A stretch of DNA of 64,000 nucleotides from assembly GCA_023957335.1 (NCBI GenBank), contig JAMLHC010000001.1, positions 640,017-704,016 of the forward strand, written 5' to 3'. Both the position numbers and the translations under genes were made by a program. This stretch comes from Bacteroidota bacterium (GTDB taxonomy: Bacteria > Bacteroidota > Bacteroidia > NS11-12g > UBA955). The notes beneath the pieces are model-generated. The model saw nothing but the letters and a program-made list of their open reading frames with translations. It did no database searches and was not told the DNA's origin. Of the stretch, positions 44,225-52,402 are shown one piece after another. Position 1 is the stretch's first letter, and every line of letters begins with the position of its first letter.

Positions 44225-44846
44225 CCAACTGCGTTCTTTGTTCTTGATTGGAAATGATGTGTTCTATGATTTCAAAATAGTTTGAAATAAAGTTTTCAAA
44301 TTCTCCAAAAGACCATTCTCTGTAATGACATTCATTGTTGGGAGGTCCGTAAGTCCAAGGGGAGTTTTCTAAATCTCGTTCGGGAGTGCTGAATACAAAA
44401 TATTTGATTTGAGTATGTTCGGAGAGTGTTTGCATAAAAACATCAGGGTCTTGAACATGTTCAATTACGTCCGCACAAATCAACATTTCAGCTTTAAATG
44501 ATTTCCAACTTGGATTCTGATAATCAAACCATTGCAGTTCCGGATATTTAGCATTCAAAAAACCTATATCCAGTTCAACACCGGCTTTCTGTTCATTCGG
44601 AAAAAACTTTATTAGTTTGTATGCAGAACCGCAGCCCACATCCAGCAATGATTTTAGTTGTTTTCCTTCATATAATTCACGCGCTCTGATGTAAACTTCA
44701 TTTTGATATTCATCTGTCAAAGAGTTATCATTAAAAGTCTTGATTCTTTTTCGGTGGATATAGCCTCTTTTGATTGCATAACGCGGTGATTGCAAATACG
44801 CAATAGCCACTTTGAACCTATAATAAACTTTTCTTAACAGCTGCAT
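44193..44846 (-). CDS. Class I SAM-dependent methyltransferase
   Basis: A 217-residue protein. Motif I is LLDVGCGSAYKLIKFF (about 63-78), the acidic residue of motif II is in AGVELD, and motif post-I/III is ICADVIEHVQDPDVFM (about 114-129), all as in the Methyltransf_11/23 group acting on small or lipid/sugar substrates. The N-terminus is basic (YRFKVAIAYLQSPRYAIKRG). It sits 12 bases after lpxH on the same strand, so a role in lipid A or surface glycan decoration is possible but not shown. Convergent overlap of 32 bases with the upstream plus-strand gene is unusual. Confidence 0.82.
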   Translation of the reverse strand: MQLLRKVYYRFKVAIAYLQSPRYAIKRGYIHRKRIKTFNDNSLTDEYQNEVYIRARELYEGKQLKSLLDVGCGSAYKLIKFFPNEQKAGVELDIGFLNAKYPELQWFDYQNPSWKSFKAEMLICADVIEHVQDPDVFMQTLSEHTQIKYFVFSTPERDLENSPWTYGPPNNECHYREWSFGEFENFISNYFEIIEHIISNQEQRTQLVICRPLHLQE

Positions 44847-44858
44847 TTGTATGAACCA

Positions 44859-45626
44859 TTACACAATCAGATTGCCTGAATAAGTTTTCAATTCTAAACC
44901 ATTTCCATCAAATTCAGCATAGGTATAATGCGTAACCCATTCTCCCAAATTGATGTAACGTGAATTGTTCTGTAGATGAATATCCAAAGGCAGATGTCTA
45001 TGTCCAAAAATGAAATAATCGAAATATTCTTGTTTGAGTTTTGAAAGCGCAAACTGTGTCAAAAACTCATTGTCGTCACCTTTGTATTCAAGGTCAGAGC
45101 GATAATTAGCCTTCCGACTTCCGGCAGATAAGAATTTTGCTAATCTGATTCCGAAGTTAGGATGAAAACGGGCAAAGAGCCATTGAAAAAATGTATTTCG
45201 AAAAATGAATTTTATAAATTTATAACCAAATTCTCCTTTCCCCAGACCATCTCCATGATGCAGAAAGAATTTTTTACCTGCTCTTTCAATGCATAATTCG
45301 TCAGAAATGATTTTCACTCCTAACTCTTTCTCCAAATAGCCAAACATCCACATATCATGATTTCCTTTGAATATAGTAACCGCAATTCCGGAGTCCACCA
45401 TCTCTGCAATTTTGCCCAAAAATCTGGTAAATCCTTTTGGAATTACTGTTTTATATTCAAACCAGAAATCAAAAATATCACCCAACAAATAGACTTCGGC
45501 AGCATCTTTTTGAATCTGCGAAAGCCATTTGACCACCGTTATCTCACGTGTATGATTGTCTGATTCTCGTTCAAACCCCAAATGAAAATCAGAAGCAAAA
45601 TAAATCTTATTTCTTGACTCGCCCAA
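44859..45626 (-). CDS. lpxH: UDP-2,3-diacylglucosamine diphosphatase (LpxH-type)
   Basis: A 255-residue calcineurin-like phosphoesterase of the lipid A pathway, splitting UDP-2,3-diacylglucosamine to lipid X and UMP at the inner membrane. Metal-binding motifs in order: SDFHLG (about 12-17), LLGDIFDFWFEY (about 46-57), KGNHD (about 90-94), LHHGDGLGKGE (about 118-128), and FGHRHLPLD (about 206-214). The start is a TTG at 45626: an in-frame stop lies three codons upstream and no ATG is available before the first metal motif. It is co-transcribed with the methyltransferase. Confidence 0.93.
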   Translation of the reverse strand: MGESRNKIYFASDFHLGFERESDNHTREITVVKWLSQIQKDAAEVYLLGDIFDFWFEYKTVIPKGFTRFLGKIAEMVDSGIAVTIFKGNHDMWMFGYLEKELGVKIISDELCIERAGKKFFLHHGDGLGKGEFGYKFIKFIFRNTFFQWLFARFHPNFGIRLAKFLSAGSRKANYRSDLEYKGDDNEFLTQFALSKLKQEYFDYFIFGHRHLPLDIHLQNNSRYINLGEWVTHYTYAEFDGNGLELKTYSGNLIV

Positions 45627-45669
45627 AGCGGTTCAAAAGTGCGGATTTTCCAGCTTATTTTAAAATAAA

Positions 45670-46491
45670 TTAAAACTCAAAATCCCTTTGCTCATTTGCA
45701 ACACCATTAATAAAAAGTACTGCTTTGTATTTTCCTTTACCTAATTCATTATCATTTACCCAAAACTCAAACATATTCTGCCCAATACTTGATGTCTTAT
45801 CTTGAGCAAGAGTTTTTACCATAATCCCCTTATCATTAAAGACTTTAACCGATATAAATCCTTGCTGGTTGAAATCCTTAATAAATTGAACTTTAAATGT
45901 TTGATTGGGAATAGTACCTATATTTTTCACCTTCTGTACAAAAGCAAATAATTCTTTTTCCATTATAGACCCTTTGCTCATATCGGTAATATCATTATTG
46001 TCTGTTATAGCCCAAACAGCATTTTGTCCGGTTTGATTTTGATAGCCTTTTTTCTCTATAAATTTTGCAAGGGCAACCAATCCATCATGTGCCATTGTTC
46101 CGATTCTAAAACTTTTTTTCTCATTGGGCGCACCTTTATGTTTTTGGCTGCACATTGCAAAAAGTCTCACTTTTCTTGATTTACCCGGCTGCACAAGCAC
46201 CTTTGCACGATTAGTCAATAACATGGTTTGAACACTTGTATCAAAAGAAGGTAGCAATCTACCCGTTTCAAAATCTATCACAAGCGCTGCATTGGTTTTG
46301 TTAACAATCTGAGCCATAAGACAATCTTTATAATGTGTTGATCCTTCGCTCTTTGACAAATCGGATTTGACACCCGTAATAATGACTGAGACTAAATTTT
46401 TCTTAATAGCATCATCTATACTGTAGGTTTGTTGCGCCAACAAGCTGCTGAAAGGCAACAAGAATAGAAACAAGAAGATTTTACTTTTCAT
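45670..46491 (-). CDS. Secreted protein of unknown function
   Basis: A 273-residue protein with a clear signal peptide (about 1-19, SSLLAQQ). The middle (about 40-160) shows an Ile/Val-rich beta pattern ending in the MCSQKHKGAPNEKKSFRIG region with a Cys, and the C-terminal 80 residues have the layout of a FlgD/Ig-like module (ISVKVFNDKGIMVKTL, FWVNDNELGKGKYKAVLFI). No T9SS sorting domain is visible. I do not recognise a named family. It stands alone, 43 bases before lpxH on the same strand, and is followed by no clear terminator. Confidence 0.7.
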   Translation of the reverse strand: MKSKIFLFLFLLPFSSLLAQQTYSIDDAIKKNLVSVIITGVKSDLSKSEGSTHYKDCLMAQIVNKTNAALVIDFETGRLLPSFDTSVQTMLLTNRAKVLVQPGKSRKVRLFAMCSQKHKGAPNEKKSFRIGTMAHDGLVALAKFIEKKGYQNQTGQNAVWAITDNNDITDMSKGSIMEKELFAFVQKVKNIGTIPNQTFKVQFIKDFNQQGFISVKVFNDKGIMVKTLAQDKTSSIGQNMFEFWVNDNELGKGKYKAVLFINGVANEQRDFEF

Positions 46492-46616
46492 AATTATTGT
46501 TTATTAGTTATTAATTTAAATAAATGGCGAAATGCCAAATTGAATATTTTAACGTATAATTATTTTGTATTTATACGTGATGACAAATACTAATCGACAA
46601 ATAAATTTAATTATTC

Positions 46617-46624
46617 TACTTTTG
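46617..46624 (+). promoter_or_regulatory. -7 box for msrB
   Basis: TACTTTTG fits TAnnTTTG, 51 bases before the msrB ATG at 46676. Confidence 0.5.
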
Positions 46625-46675
46625 ACTCAACATCAATTTCAAACCGGATATTTGTAAGCTCATCTCAAAGCACTA

Positions 46676-47080
46676 ATGACAAAAAAAGTAATCAAAATCG
46701 AAGCGGAGTGGCAACAACAGTTGGATACAGAATCATATAGGGTATTGCGTGAAAGGGGCACAGAACAGCCGTTCAGTGGCAAGTTTAATGATTTTTGGGA
46801 AGCAGGCACTTTTGTTTGCAAAGGGTGTGGCAATCCGCTTTTCAACTCCGAAACAAAATTTAATGCAGGCTGTGGCTGGCCTTCATATTCCGATGTTTTG
46901 AATAAATCATCGGTCATTCTCAAACCGGATTACAGCCATTTTATGACAAGAACCGAAGTAGTGTGTGCACAATGTGAGAGCCATCTTGGGCATGTGTTTG
47001 ATGACGGTCCGTCACCCACTTTTCAACGCTATTGTATCAACTCTGTATGCCTGAATTTTGAAAAAAAAGAGGCACACTAA
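46676..47080 (+). CDS. msrB: Peptide-methionine (R)-S-oxide reductase
   Basis: A 134-residue enzyme reducing methionine-R-sulfoxide in oxidised proteins. Zn-binding CxxC pairs are CKGCGNPLF (about 57-60) and CAQCESHLGHVF (about 103-106), and the catalytic Cys is in RYCINSVCLNF (about 121). GCGWPSY and ETKFNAGCGW are also typical. It starts MTKKVIK without a signal peptide, so it should be cytoplasmic. It is transcribed ahead of pdhC, 86 bases before it. Confidence 0.96.
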   Translation: MTKKVIKIEAEWQQQLDTESYRVLRERGTEQPFSGKFNDFWEAGTFVCKGCGNPLFNSETKFNAGCGWPSYSDVLNKSSVILKPDYSHFMTRTEVVCAQCESHLGHVFDDGPSPTFQRYCINSVCLNFEKKEAH

Positions 47081-47166
47081 GGCTTTATCTCTAAATTGGA
47101 ATCGTGGCATTTTGTAAATCGGTTGAATTGGAATAGGTTTGCACCTTATAAAACGTAACCCAGACA

Positions 47167-48402
47167 ATGGCAAAATTAATCGCCCTGAATAAGATGACCG
47201 ACACCATGAAAGAAGGTGTTTTGGTCAAATGGAGTAAGAAAAAAGGAGATACAGTAAAACCCGGAGACATCCTTGCAGAAGTTGAAACAGACAAAGCAAC
47301 AATGGACTTGGAAAATTTTGAATCCGGCACTCTATTGGAGTTACTGGTACCGGAAGGAACTACTGTTCCCATTGGGGGCGCAATTGCTGTATTGGGCAAC
47401 AAAGGCGAAGATTTTTCTGCTCTCTTGGCATCTACCAAAAGCAATAGTAATTCTTCTGACAACAAAAATGAATCTAAACCTGCTGAAGAAAAGAAAGCTG
47501 CTACAACACTTGTTCAACCTTCAACACAATCACATCAAGACACCTCTTCCCATGACGGTCGCTTGAAAGCCTCTCCACTTGCTAAAAAAATGGCTTCTGA
47601 CAAAGGCATTGACATCAACGCTGTAATCGGTTCCGGTGAAGGCGGCAGAATTATTAAAAAAGATATTGAAAACTACACCCCTGCTATCAATACAGGCAAT
47701 GCTTCTTTTGCTTTAGGCAAAGAGGGCTACACAGAAGTTACGGTTTCGCAAATGCGCAAAACTATTGCAGCTCGGTTGGCAGAAAGCAAATTTAGTGCGC
47801 CACACTTCTATTTGACCATGGAAATAGAAATGGACAATGTACTCACAGCAAGAGAAAGAATCAATGCCAATGGTGATGTTAAAATCTCTGTGAATGACAT
47901 TATTGTGAAAGCGGTTGCAATGGCATTGCGAAAACACCCTCAGGTAAATTCTTCTTGGTTGGGTGACAAAATCAGAACCTACCAGCATATTCATGTGGGC
48001 GTTGCGGTTGCGGTGGACGAAGGGCTTTTAGTTCCGGTAGTTAGATTTGCAGACCAAAAACCACTATCTGCAATCAGTGCAGAAGTGAAAGAATTTGGCA
48101 AAAAAGCTAAAGAGAAAAAACTACAACCTCAGGATTGGGCAGGCAATACTTTTACTGTTTCTAACTTGGGAATGTTTGGAATAGAAGAGTTTACAGCTAT
48201 CATCAACCCTCCCGATGCTTGTATTCTTGCTGTTGGTTCTGTGAAAGACACCGTTGCGATTGTGGAGGGCAAAATCATTGCTAAGAAAGTAATGAAGGTT
48301 ACCCTTAGCTGTGACCACAGAGTGGTGGATGGAGTTGTGGGAAGCAAATTCCTTCAAACATTTAAAGGATATATGGAAGACCCTATAAAAATGCTGGTAT
48401 AG
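47167..48402 (+). CDS. pdhC: Dihydrolipoamide acetyltransferase (E2 of pyruvate dehydrogenase)
   Basis: A 411-residue E2 protein. One lipoyl domain (about 1-77) carries the lipoylated Lys43 in ETDKATMDLE; a Ser/Glu/Lys-rich linker (about 80-130) follows; the peripheral-subunit-binding domain is at about 135-168 (SPLAKKMASDKGID, GSGEGGRIIKKDI); the CoA-dependent acyltransferase domain spans about 185-411 with the catalytic DHRVVDGVVG near the C-terminus. It transfers acetyl groups from E1 to CoA. Together with pdhA at 40631 it points to a functional complex, though E1 beta and E3 are not in the window. A strong terminator follows. Confidence 0.95.
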   Translation: MAKLIALNKMTDTMKEGVLVKWSKKKGDTVKPGDILAEVETDKATMDLENFESGTLLELLVPEGTTVPIGGAIAVLGNKGEDFSALLASTKSNSNSSDNKNESKPAEEKKAATTLVQPSTQSHQDTSSHDGRLKASPLAKKMASDKGIDINAVIGSGEGGRIIKKDIENYTPAINTGNASFALGKEGYTEVTVSQMRKTIAARLAESKFSAPHFYLTMEIEMDNVLTARERINANGDVKISVNDIIVKAVAMALRKHPQVNSSWLGDKIRTYQHIHVGVAVAVDEGLLVPVVRFADQKPLSAISAEVKEFGKKAKEKKLQPQDWAGNTFTVSNLGMFGIEEFTAIINPPDACILAVGSVKDTVAIVEGKIIAKKVMKVTLSCDHRVVDGVVGSKFLQTFKGYMEDPIKMLV

Positions 48403-48430
48403 TCAATGAATAGATTTCATTTATTATAAA

Positions 48431-48460
48431 AACGGGTTATTTCAATAACCCGTTTTTTTT
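48431..48460 (+). terminator. Terminator after pdhC
   Basis: AACGGGTTAT/ATAACCCGTT (10 bp, short loop) followed by seven T residues, 29 bases past the pdhC stop. Confidence 0.9.
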
Positions 48461-48560
48461 GCACAAGAAAAAATGATTCTTCTTATTGATAACCAGATGG
48501 TTAAAATGCTTTTGCAAAATCAATTATTAAAAATCATGCACGTAAAAACATATTTATTAT

Positions 48561-48568
48561 TACTTTTG
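48561..48568 (+). promoter_or_regulatory. -7 box for the lipocalin-like gene
   Basis: TACTTTTG fits TAnnTTTG, 23 bases before the ATG at 48592. Confidence 0.55.
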
Positions 48569-48591
48569 CCACGAACTAATCAAAATTACTT

Positions 48592-49017
48592 ATGAAAAAA
48601 ATCATTTCAACTATTCTGATTGCTGCATCTCTGATGTTTGTAGCGACTAATTTCTCATCATGTAAGAAATACGAAGACGGGCCTTCTATGAGTTTACGCT
48701 CCAAGAAAGCAAGACTTGTTGGCAAGTGGGAAATTGAAAAATACTTCCTTAATGAGAAAGATTATACACACGAAATGCTAAGCGTTATCAAAGACAATTC
48801 CTTTACATTTAAAAGTGATGGAACGTATGAAGTGTTTGTTGATGGCGAAGGAGACAACGGCAAATGGGAGTTTAATTCTGATAAAACAAAAATTTTAATT
48901 ACAATTGATAATGAAACTGAAACATGGACTATTAGACGACTTACTAACTCCGAACTTTGGTTTGAGTATATGGATGATAAAGACAAAATAGTAATACACT
49001 TTAAGTCTAAAGACTAA
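48592..49017 (+). CDS. Lipocalin-like lipoprotein
   Basis: A 141-residue lipoprotein with signal peptide ending NFSSC (Cys at about 24). The remainder resembles the lipocalin-like family common in Bacteroidota: LVGKWEIEKYFLNE (the GxW motif of the first strand), then NSFTFKSDGTYEV, GKWEFNSDKTKILI, WTIRRLTNSELWFEY, and IVIHFKSK. These are likely eight short strands forming a small barrel. The ligand and role are unknown. A terminator follows. Confidence 0.8.
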   Translation: MKKIISTILIAASLMFVATNFSSCKKYEDGPSMSLRSKKARLVGKWEIEKYFLNEKDYTHEMLSVIKDNSFTFKSDGTYEVFVDGEGDNGKWEFNSDKTKILITIDNETETWTIRRLTNSELWFEYMDDKDKIVIHFKSKD

Positions 49018-49043
49018 TTGCAACACCTAAAAATATTAAGAAG

Positions 49044-49071
49044 GGAGTAATGGAAACATTACTCCTTTTTT
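49044..49071 (+). terminator. Terminator after the lipocalin-like gene
   Basis: GGAGTAATG/CATTACTCC with loop GAAA followed by TTTTTTG. It lies between convergent genes and may also serve the htrA-like gene in reverse. Confidence 0.85.
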
Positions 49072-49074
49072 GTT

Positions 49075-50517
49075 TTAATACCCGTAGAAATTATAATACT
49101 TGCGTTGTCCATCAGCAGAGATACCTTCAATCTGTATTCTGCCATTGGCTTGTGACAACCATTGAATTAGATCATTAGGCTCTCTGCACTCTTTGCCATT
49201 AAATTTCACAAAGATAAAATCATCAGACAAACCCATTCTGCGTACAAATCCAGAACGAACTTCGCTCACTTTGACACCATAATCAATACCATAACGTTGC
49301 ATTTCTAATTTCGTAACCTTAGAAAAGTCTGCTCCCAATTCATCCGACCGAACTGATGTTTTCTTAATCAAATCGGTATTCCCTTGTTTATTGATAAGTG
49401 TAAGCACGGCATCCTTAACTTTTCCGTCCCTTTTATAACTGATTTTAATTTTATCTCCCGGTCTTTGGTATGATAAATATTCATCATAAGAAGACTTGGC
49501 ATCCACAATTCTGTCCTGAATTCCAACAATCAAATCCCCTGCCCTGATGCCTGCTTTGAAGGCAGGACCATCTTCCAAAACATTAGCAACATATACCCCA
49601 TCATCGAATGAGATTTTCAATTTTTGTTGAGTTTCATAATCAATATCAGCCACATCCATACCCGTAAAACCTCTTTGAACCTCTCCAAACTCAATGAGGT
49701 CTTTGACTGTTTTGATAACAATATTGACAGGAATAGCAAAACCATATCCGCTGTATGAACCGGTTTGCGACATAATTGCAGTATTAATACCAATCAACTC
49801 ACCTTTGGTATTGACTAATGCTCCACCGGAATTTCCCGGGTTAATAGCAGCATCCGTCTGAATAAAAGATTCTATCGGGAATTGGTTGTGTACAATATTG
49901 ATATTTCTTCCTTTAGCACTCACAATACCTGCTGTAACAGTCGATGTCAAGTTGAAGGGATTACCAACAGCCAGCACCCATTCTCCGATTTGTAGATTAT
50001 CTGAATTACCTGTTTTAATTGCCGGCAGATTGTCCATTTCAATCTTAATAAGCGCTAAATCAGTAGAAGGGTCGGAGCCTATTAATTTGGCGGTATATAC
50101 TTTCTTTTTGTTATTCAGAACAACTTCTATTTTAACCGCATCTTTGACCACATGTAGGTTTGTAGCAATATAACCGTCTTTGGACATAATAACACCTGAG
50201 CCGGTACTTGCAACCTGTCCTATACTTCCAAACGGATCATAATCAAAAAACCAGAAAGGGCTTGCAGTTCTTACTTCTGCTGTTGTTTTAATAAACACAA
50301 CAGAAGGTGTAGTAACGGCAGACGCTTGCACAAAATCTGTCACATCCGAAGGCTTTGATGCACTTTGAAACGACACTTCGGATGATTTGAACTTATTTTC
50401 AGCAGAGCTTAACTCATCTGAAAAATTATAATAAGTCTTGTTTGTAATGCTGAACAACCATGCACCGCCAAAGCCAAATACAGCAGCGCCTAAGAGCAAA
50501 ATAAGTTTCTGTTTCAT
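49075..50517 (-). CDS. HtrA/Do-family serine protease
   Basis: A 480-residue periplasmic protease with an N-terminal signal or anchor (about 4-23), a trypsin-like domain (about 60-270) and two PDZ domains (about 285-370 and 395-475). The triad is His122 in TNLHVV, Asp153 in TDLALIKI and Ser230 in NPGNSGGAL. Such proteins remove misfolded envelope proteins. The second PDZ is shorter than usual. A -7 box precedes the gene. The DUF1573 gene lies upstream on the same strand, 78 bases away. Confidence 0.94.
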   Translation of the reverse strand: MKQKLILLLGAAVFGFGGAWLFSITNKTYYNFSDELSSAENKFKSSEVSFQSASKPSDVTDFVQASAVTTPSVVFIKTTAEVRTASPFWFFDYDPFGSIGQVASTGSGVIMSKDGYIATNLHVVKDAVKIEVVLNNKKKVYTAKLIGSDPSTDLALIKIEMDNLPAIKTGNSDNLQIGEWVLAVGNPFNLTSTVTAGIVSAKGRNINIVHNQFPIESFIQTDAAINPGNSGGALVNTKGELIGINTAIMSQTGSYSGYGFAIPVNIVIKTVKDLIEFGEVQRGFTGMDVADIDYETQQKLKISFDDGVYVANVLEDGPAFKAGIRAGDLIVGIQDRIVDAKSSYDEYLSYQRPGDKIKISYKRDGKVKDAVLTLINKQGNTDLIKKTSVRSDELGADFSKVTKLEMQRYGIDYGVKVSEVRSGFVRRMGLSDDFIFVKFNGKECREPNDLIQWLSQANGRIQIEGISADGQRKYYNFYGY

Positions 50518-50525
50518 GAGTTAGG

Positions 50526-50533
50526 CAAAATTA
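50526..50533 (-). promoter_or_regulatory. -7 box for the HtrA-like gene
   Basis: Minus-strand TAATTTTG fits TAnnTTTG, 8 bases before the ATG at 50517, giving a short leader. Confidence 0.45.
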
Positions 50534-50595
50534 ATAAATCTCAAAAAATCAATTGAAACTTTTGTTAAAATGCACGGAAATATTCACCAAATCAA

Positions 50596-51696
50596 TTACT
50601 TCACAATTTCCGTTTCACCATATATCATCAATTCAGAGTTTTTGGGGTCGTTTGAGTATATGGTAATTCCGCGATATAATTTACCTTCCCTTTGCCCAAT
50701 ACTGTCAAAGGTCAATGTGAGTGTAACGGTTTCTCCCGGTGCAATTATTTCTTTTTCAATACTTCCTTTGAAACAATAACAAGCGTAGTGAATTTTTCTT
50801 ATTTCTAAGTTTGTTTTTCCTTTATTGGTGATGATTATGGTCTTGGATGCTACACCTCCGATTTTTATTTTATCAAACTTAACAGAAGTTGTTTCTGCTT
50901 TGATTATCGGAGCGACTGCCAATTCTTTTTTGGAAAGTTTGGAGAAATCTTGTGTTTTTTTGCCCTTTACGTAAACAATTTTCTGACTCATTTGATAATC
51001 ATTTGAAAGCAAAATCAGTCTGAAATTGAACTCACCCCAATATTCTGTCATATCTGCTTTGTTGACTTTGAGTGTCATCACAGCAGTATCACCGGAATTA
51101 AGATATTGCGGATAATCAACCTGGAATATTTTGGGCAAATCCTGAAATCCCAAGAACTGCACGCGGTTATAGCCGTCATTAGAAATCTTGATTTTGGCAA
51201 CATATTCTTTGTCCTGTTTTATTTCACCAAAGTCAAATGTGGTTGAGTTCATGGAAGTATTTCCATACAAAATAGAGTATTTTCCCTTGACGGGTTTAGT
51301 AACAGAAATAACATCGCCTTTGATAGTAAGATGAACAGTAAAACCGGGATTATCGTTGAAAGTAACAGTAAGTGCTTTATCAAAATGACCGGGTCTTCCG
51401 CTTGGGTCAAATCTGGCAGTTAAAAAACCTTTCTCTCCGGGCTTAATTGAATCTTTATTGTAAACCGGTTCGGTACAACCGCAACTCACATTGACTTGAC
51501 TGATGTATATGGGTTTATCCCATGTATTTGTAAAATAAAATTTAGTACTTATGACACCCCCTGATTCAAAAACTTCTCCAAAATTGTGTTCATATTCTTC
51601 AAATGAGAATGGCGATTTGACAACTTGTGCCGATACAACTTGACTAACCAAGAGAAAACTCAATAATGACAAGGTGCGGATAATTGCTGATTTCAT
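50596..51696 (-). CDS. DUF1573-domain secreted protein
   Basis: A 366-residue exported protein (signal peptide about 1-23). It has three Ig-like modules of the DUF1573/ASPM-SPD-2-Hydin kind: residues of about 30-130 with YEHNFGEVFESGG and the signature VSCGCTEPVY, about 140-245, and about 265-362 with TSVKFDKIKIGGVASKTI and ACYCFKGSIEKEIIAPGE. The CGC and CYC positions may bind metal or form disulfides. These proteins are common in Bacteroidota and have unknown function. Located between the signalling operon and the HtrA-like gene on the same strand. Confidence 0.88.
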   Translation of the reverse strand: MKSAIIRTLSLLSFLLVSQVVSAQVVKSPFSFEEYEHNFGEVFESGGVISTKFYFTNTWDKPIYISQVNVSCGCTEPVYNKDSIKPGEKGFLTARFDPSGRPGHFDKALTVTFNDNPGFTVHLTIKGDVISVTKPVKGKYSILYGNTSMNSTTFDFGEIKQDKEYVAKIKISNDGYNRVQFLGFQDLPKIFQVDYPQYLNSGDTAVMTLKVNKADMTEYWGEFNFRLILLSNDYQMSQKIVYVKGKKTQDFSKLSKKELAVAPIIKAETTSVKFDKIKIGGVASKTIIITNKGKTNLEIRKIHYACYCFKGSIEKEIIAPGETVTLTLTFDSIGQREGKLYRGITIYSNDPKNSELMIYGETEIVK

Positions 51697-51811
51697 ATTT
51701 GCAAAGATGATATGGTTTTTGATTTAGTTGTCTTTACAAACAAAATTCTTACCAAAAATATGATGAAGTTAAAATAATGAGGGATAGAGTGCTATCTGAA
51801 ATAAATTCCGG

Positions 51812-52399
51812 TCAATTCACGGTTGCAAGTAATTCTTGAATTGTGGCGATATTGGCAGGAGTCAACAATGTTTTGCCTGATTTAAGTTTAAGCAGAGTTT
51901 TGCCACCTGCCTCTTTTTCCAATTCAGAGATTTCTGCAATGGGTATGAGCTCCCAATGATTGTGCACAAATACGGGGAATTGCTGTATCGGTTTTGCAAA
52001 CAGAAAACGAGCTAACTTGTACTGATTACGGGAAAAACCGGTATTCAAACGGGATGTAGAATTTGTAATTTCATGCACCAACTGGTCAACATCAATAGGT
52101 TTCATTAGCGTAGGAAATCCACAATAATTTAACACCCTGATTGAGTTTTCGTCAAATGCCGTGATAAAGATAATCTCAAAATCAAAGTCTCCAATTTCGT
52201 TCAGCAACTGATAAGAATCTCCTTCTCTCAGACTGATATCCAAAAATGCGAGATTAGGTTTAAAATCAATTATGGCTTTTTTTGCTCCTGCAATATCCTG
52301 ACAGGTTTCTATGGCTTCAATATTCTCATAATAGAGTTCTATCAAGGCTTTGAGCACTTCTCTGCTCTTTTTTTCATCATCAACTATTAGTATGCGCAT
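51812..52399 (-). CDS. Response regulator with a shortened LytTR-like output domain
   Basis: A 195-residue protein. The receiver domain (about 1-118) has the acidic pair DD at 7-8, phospho-acceptor Asp54 in LAFLDISL, Thr in FITAFD and Lys in LMKPID. The remaining 75 residues (FPVFVHNHWELIPIAEI, ISELEKEAGGKTLLKL, LKSGKTLLTPANIATI) look like only the first part of a LytTR DNA-binding domain, which normally has about 100 residues. It may bind DNA weakly, act through protein contacts, or have lost DNA binding. It is the last gene of a four-gene operon, 3 bases after the propeller kinase gene. Confidence 0.82.
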   Translation of the reverse strand: MRILIVDDEKKSREVLKALIELYYENIEAIETCQDIAGAKKAIIDFKPNLAFLDISLREGDSYQLLNEIGDFDFEIIFITAFDENSIRVLNYCGFPTLMKPIDVDQLVHEITNSTSRLNTGFSRNQYKLARFLFAKPIQQFPVFVHNHWELIPIAEISELEKEAGGKTLLKLKSGKTLLTPANIATIQELLATVN

Positions 52400-52402
52400 G
52401 GG

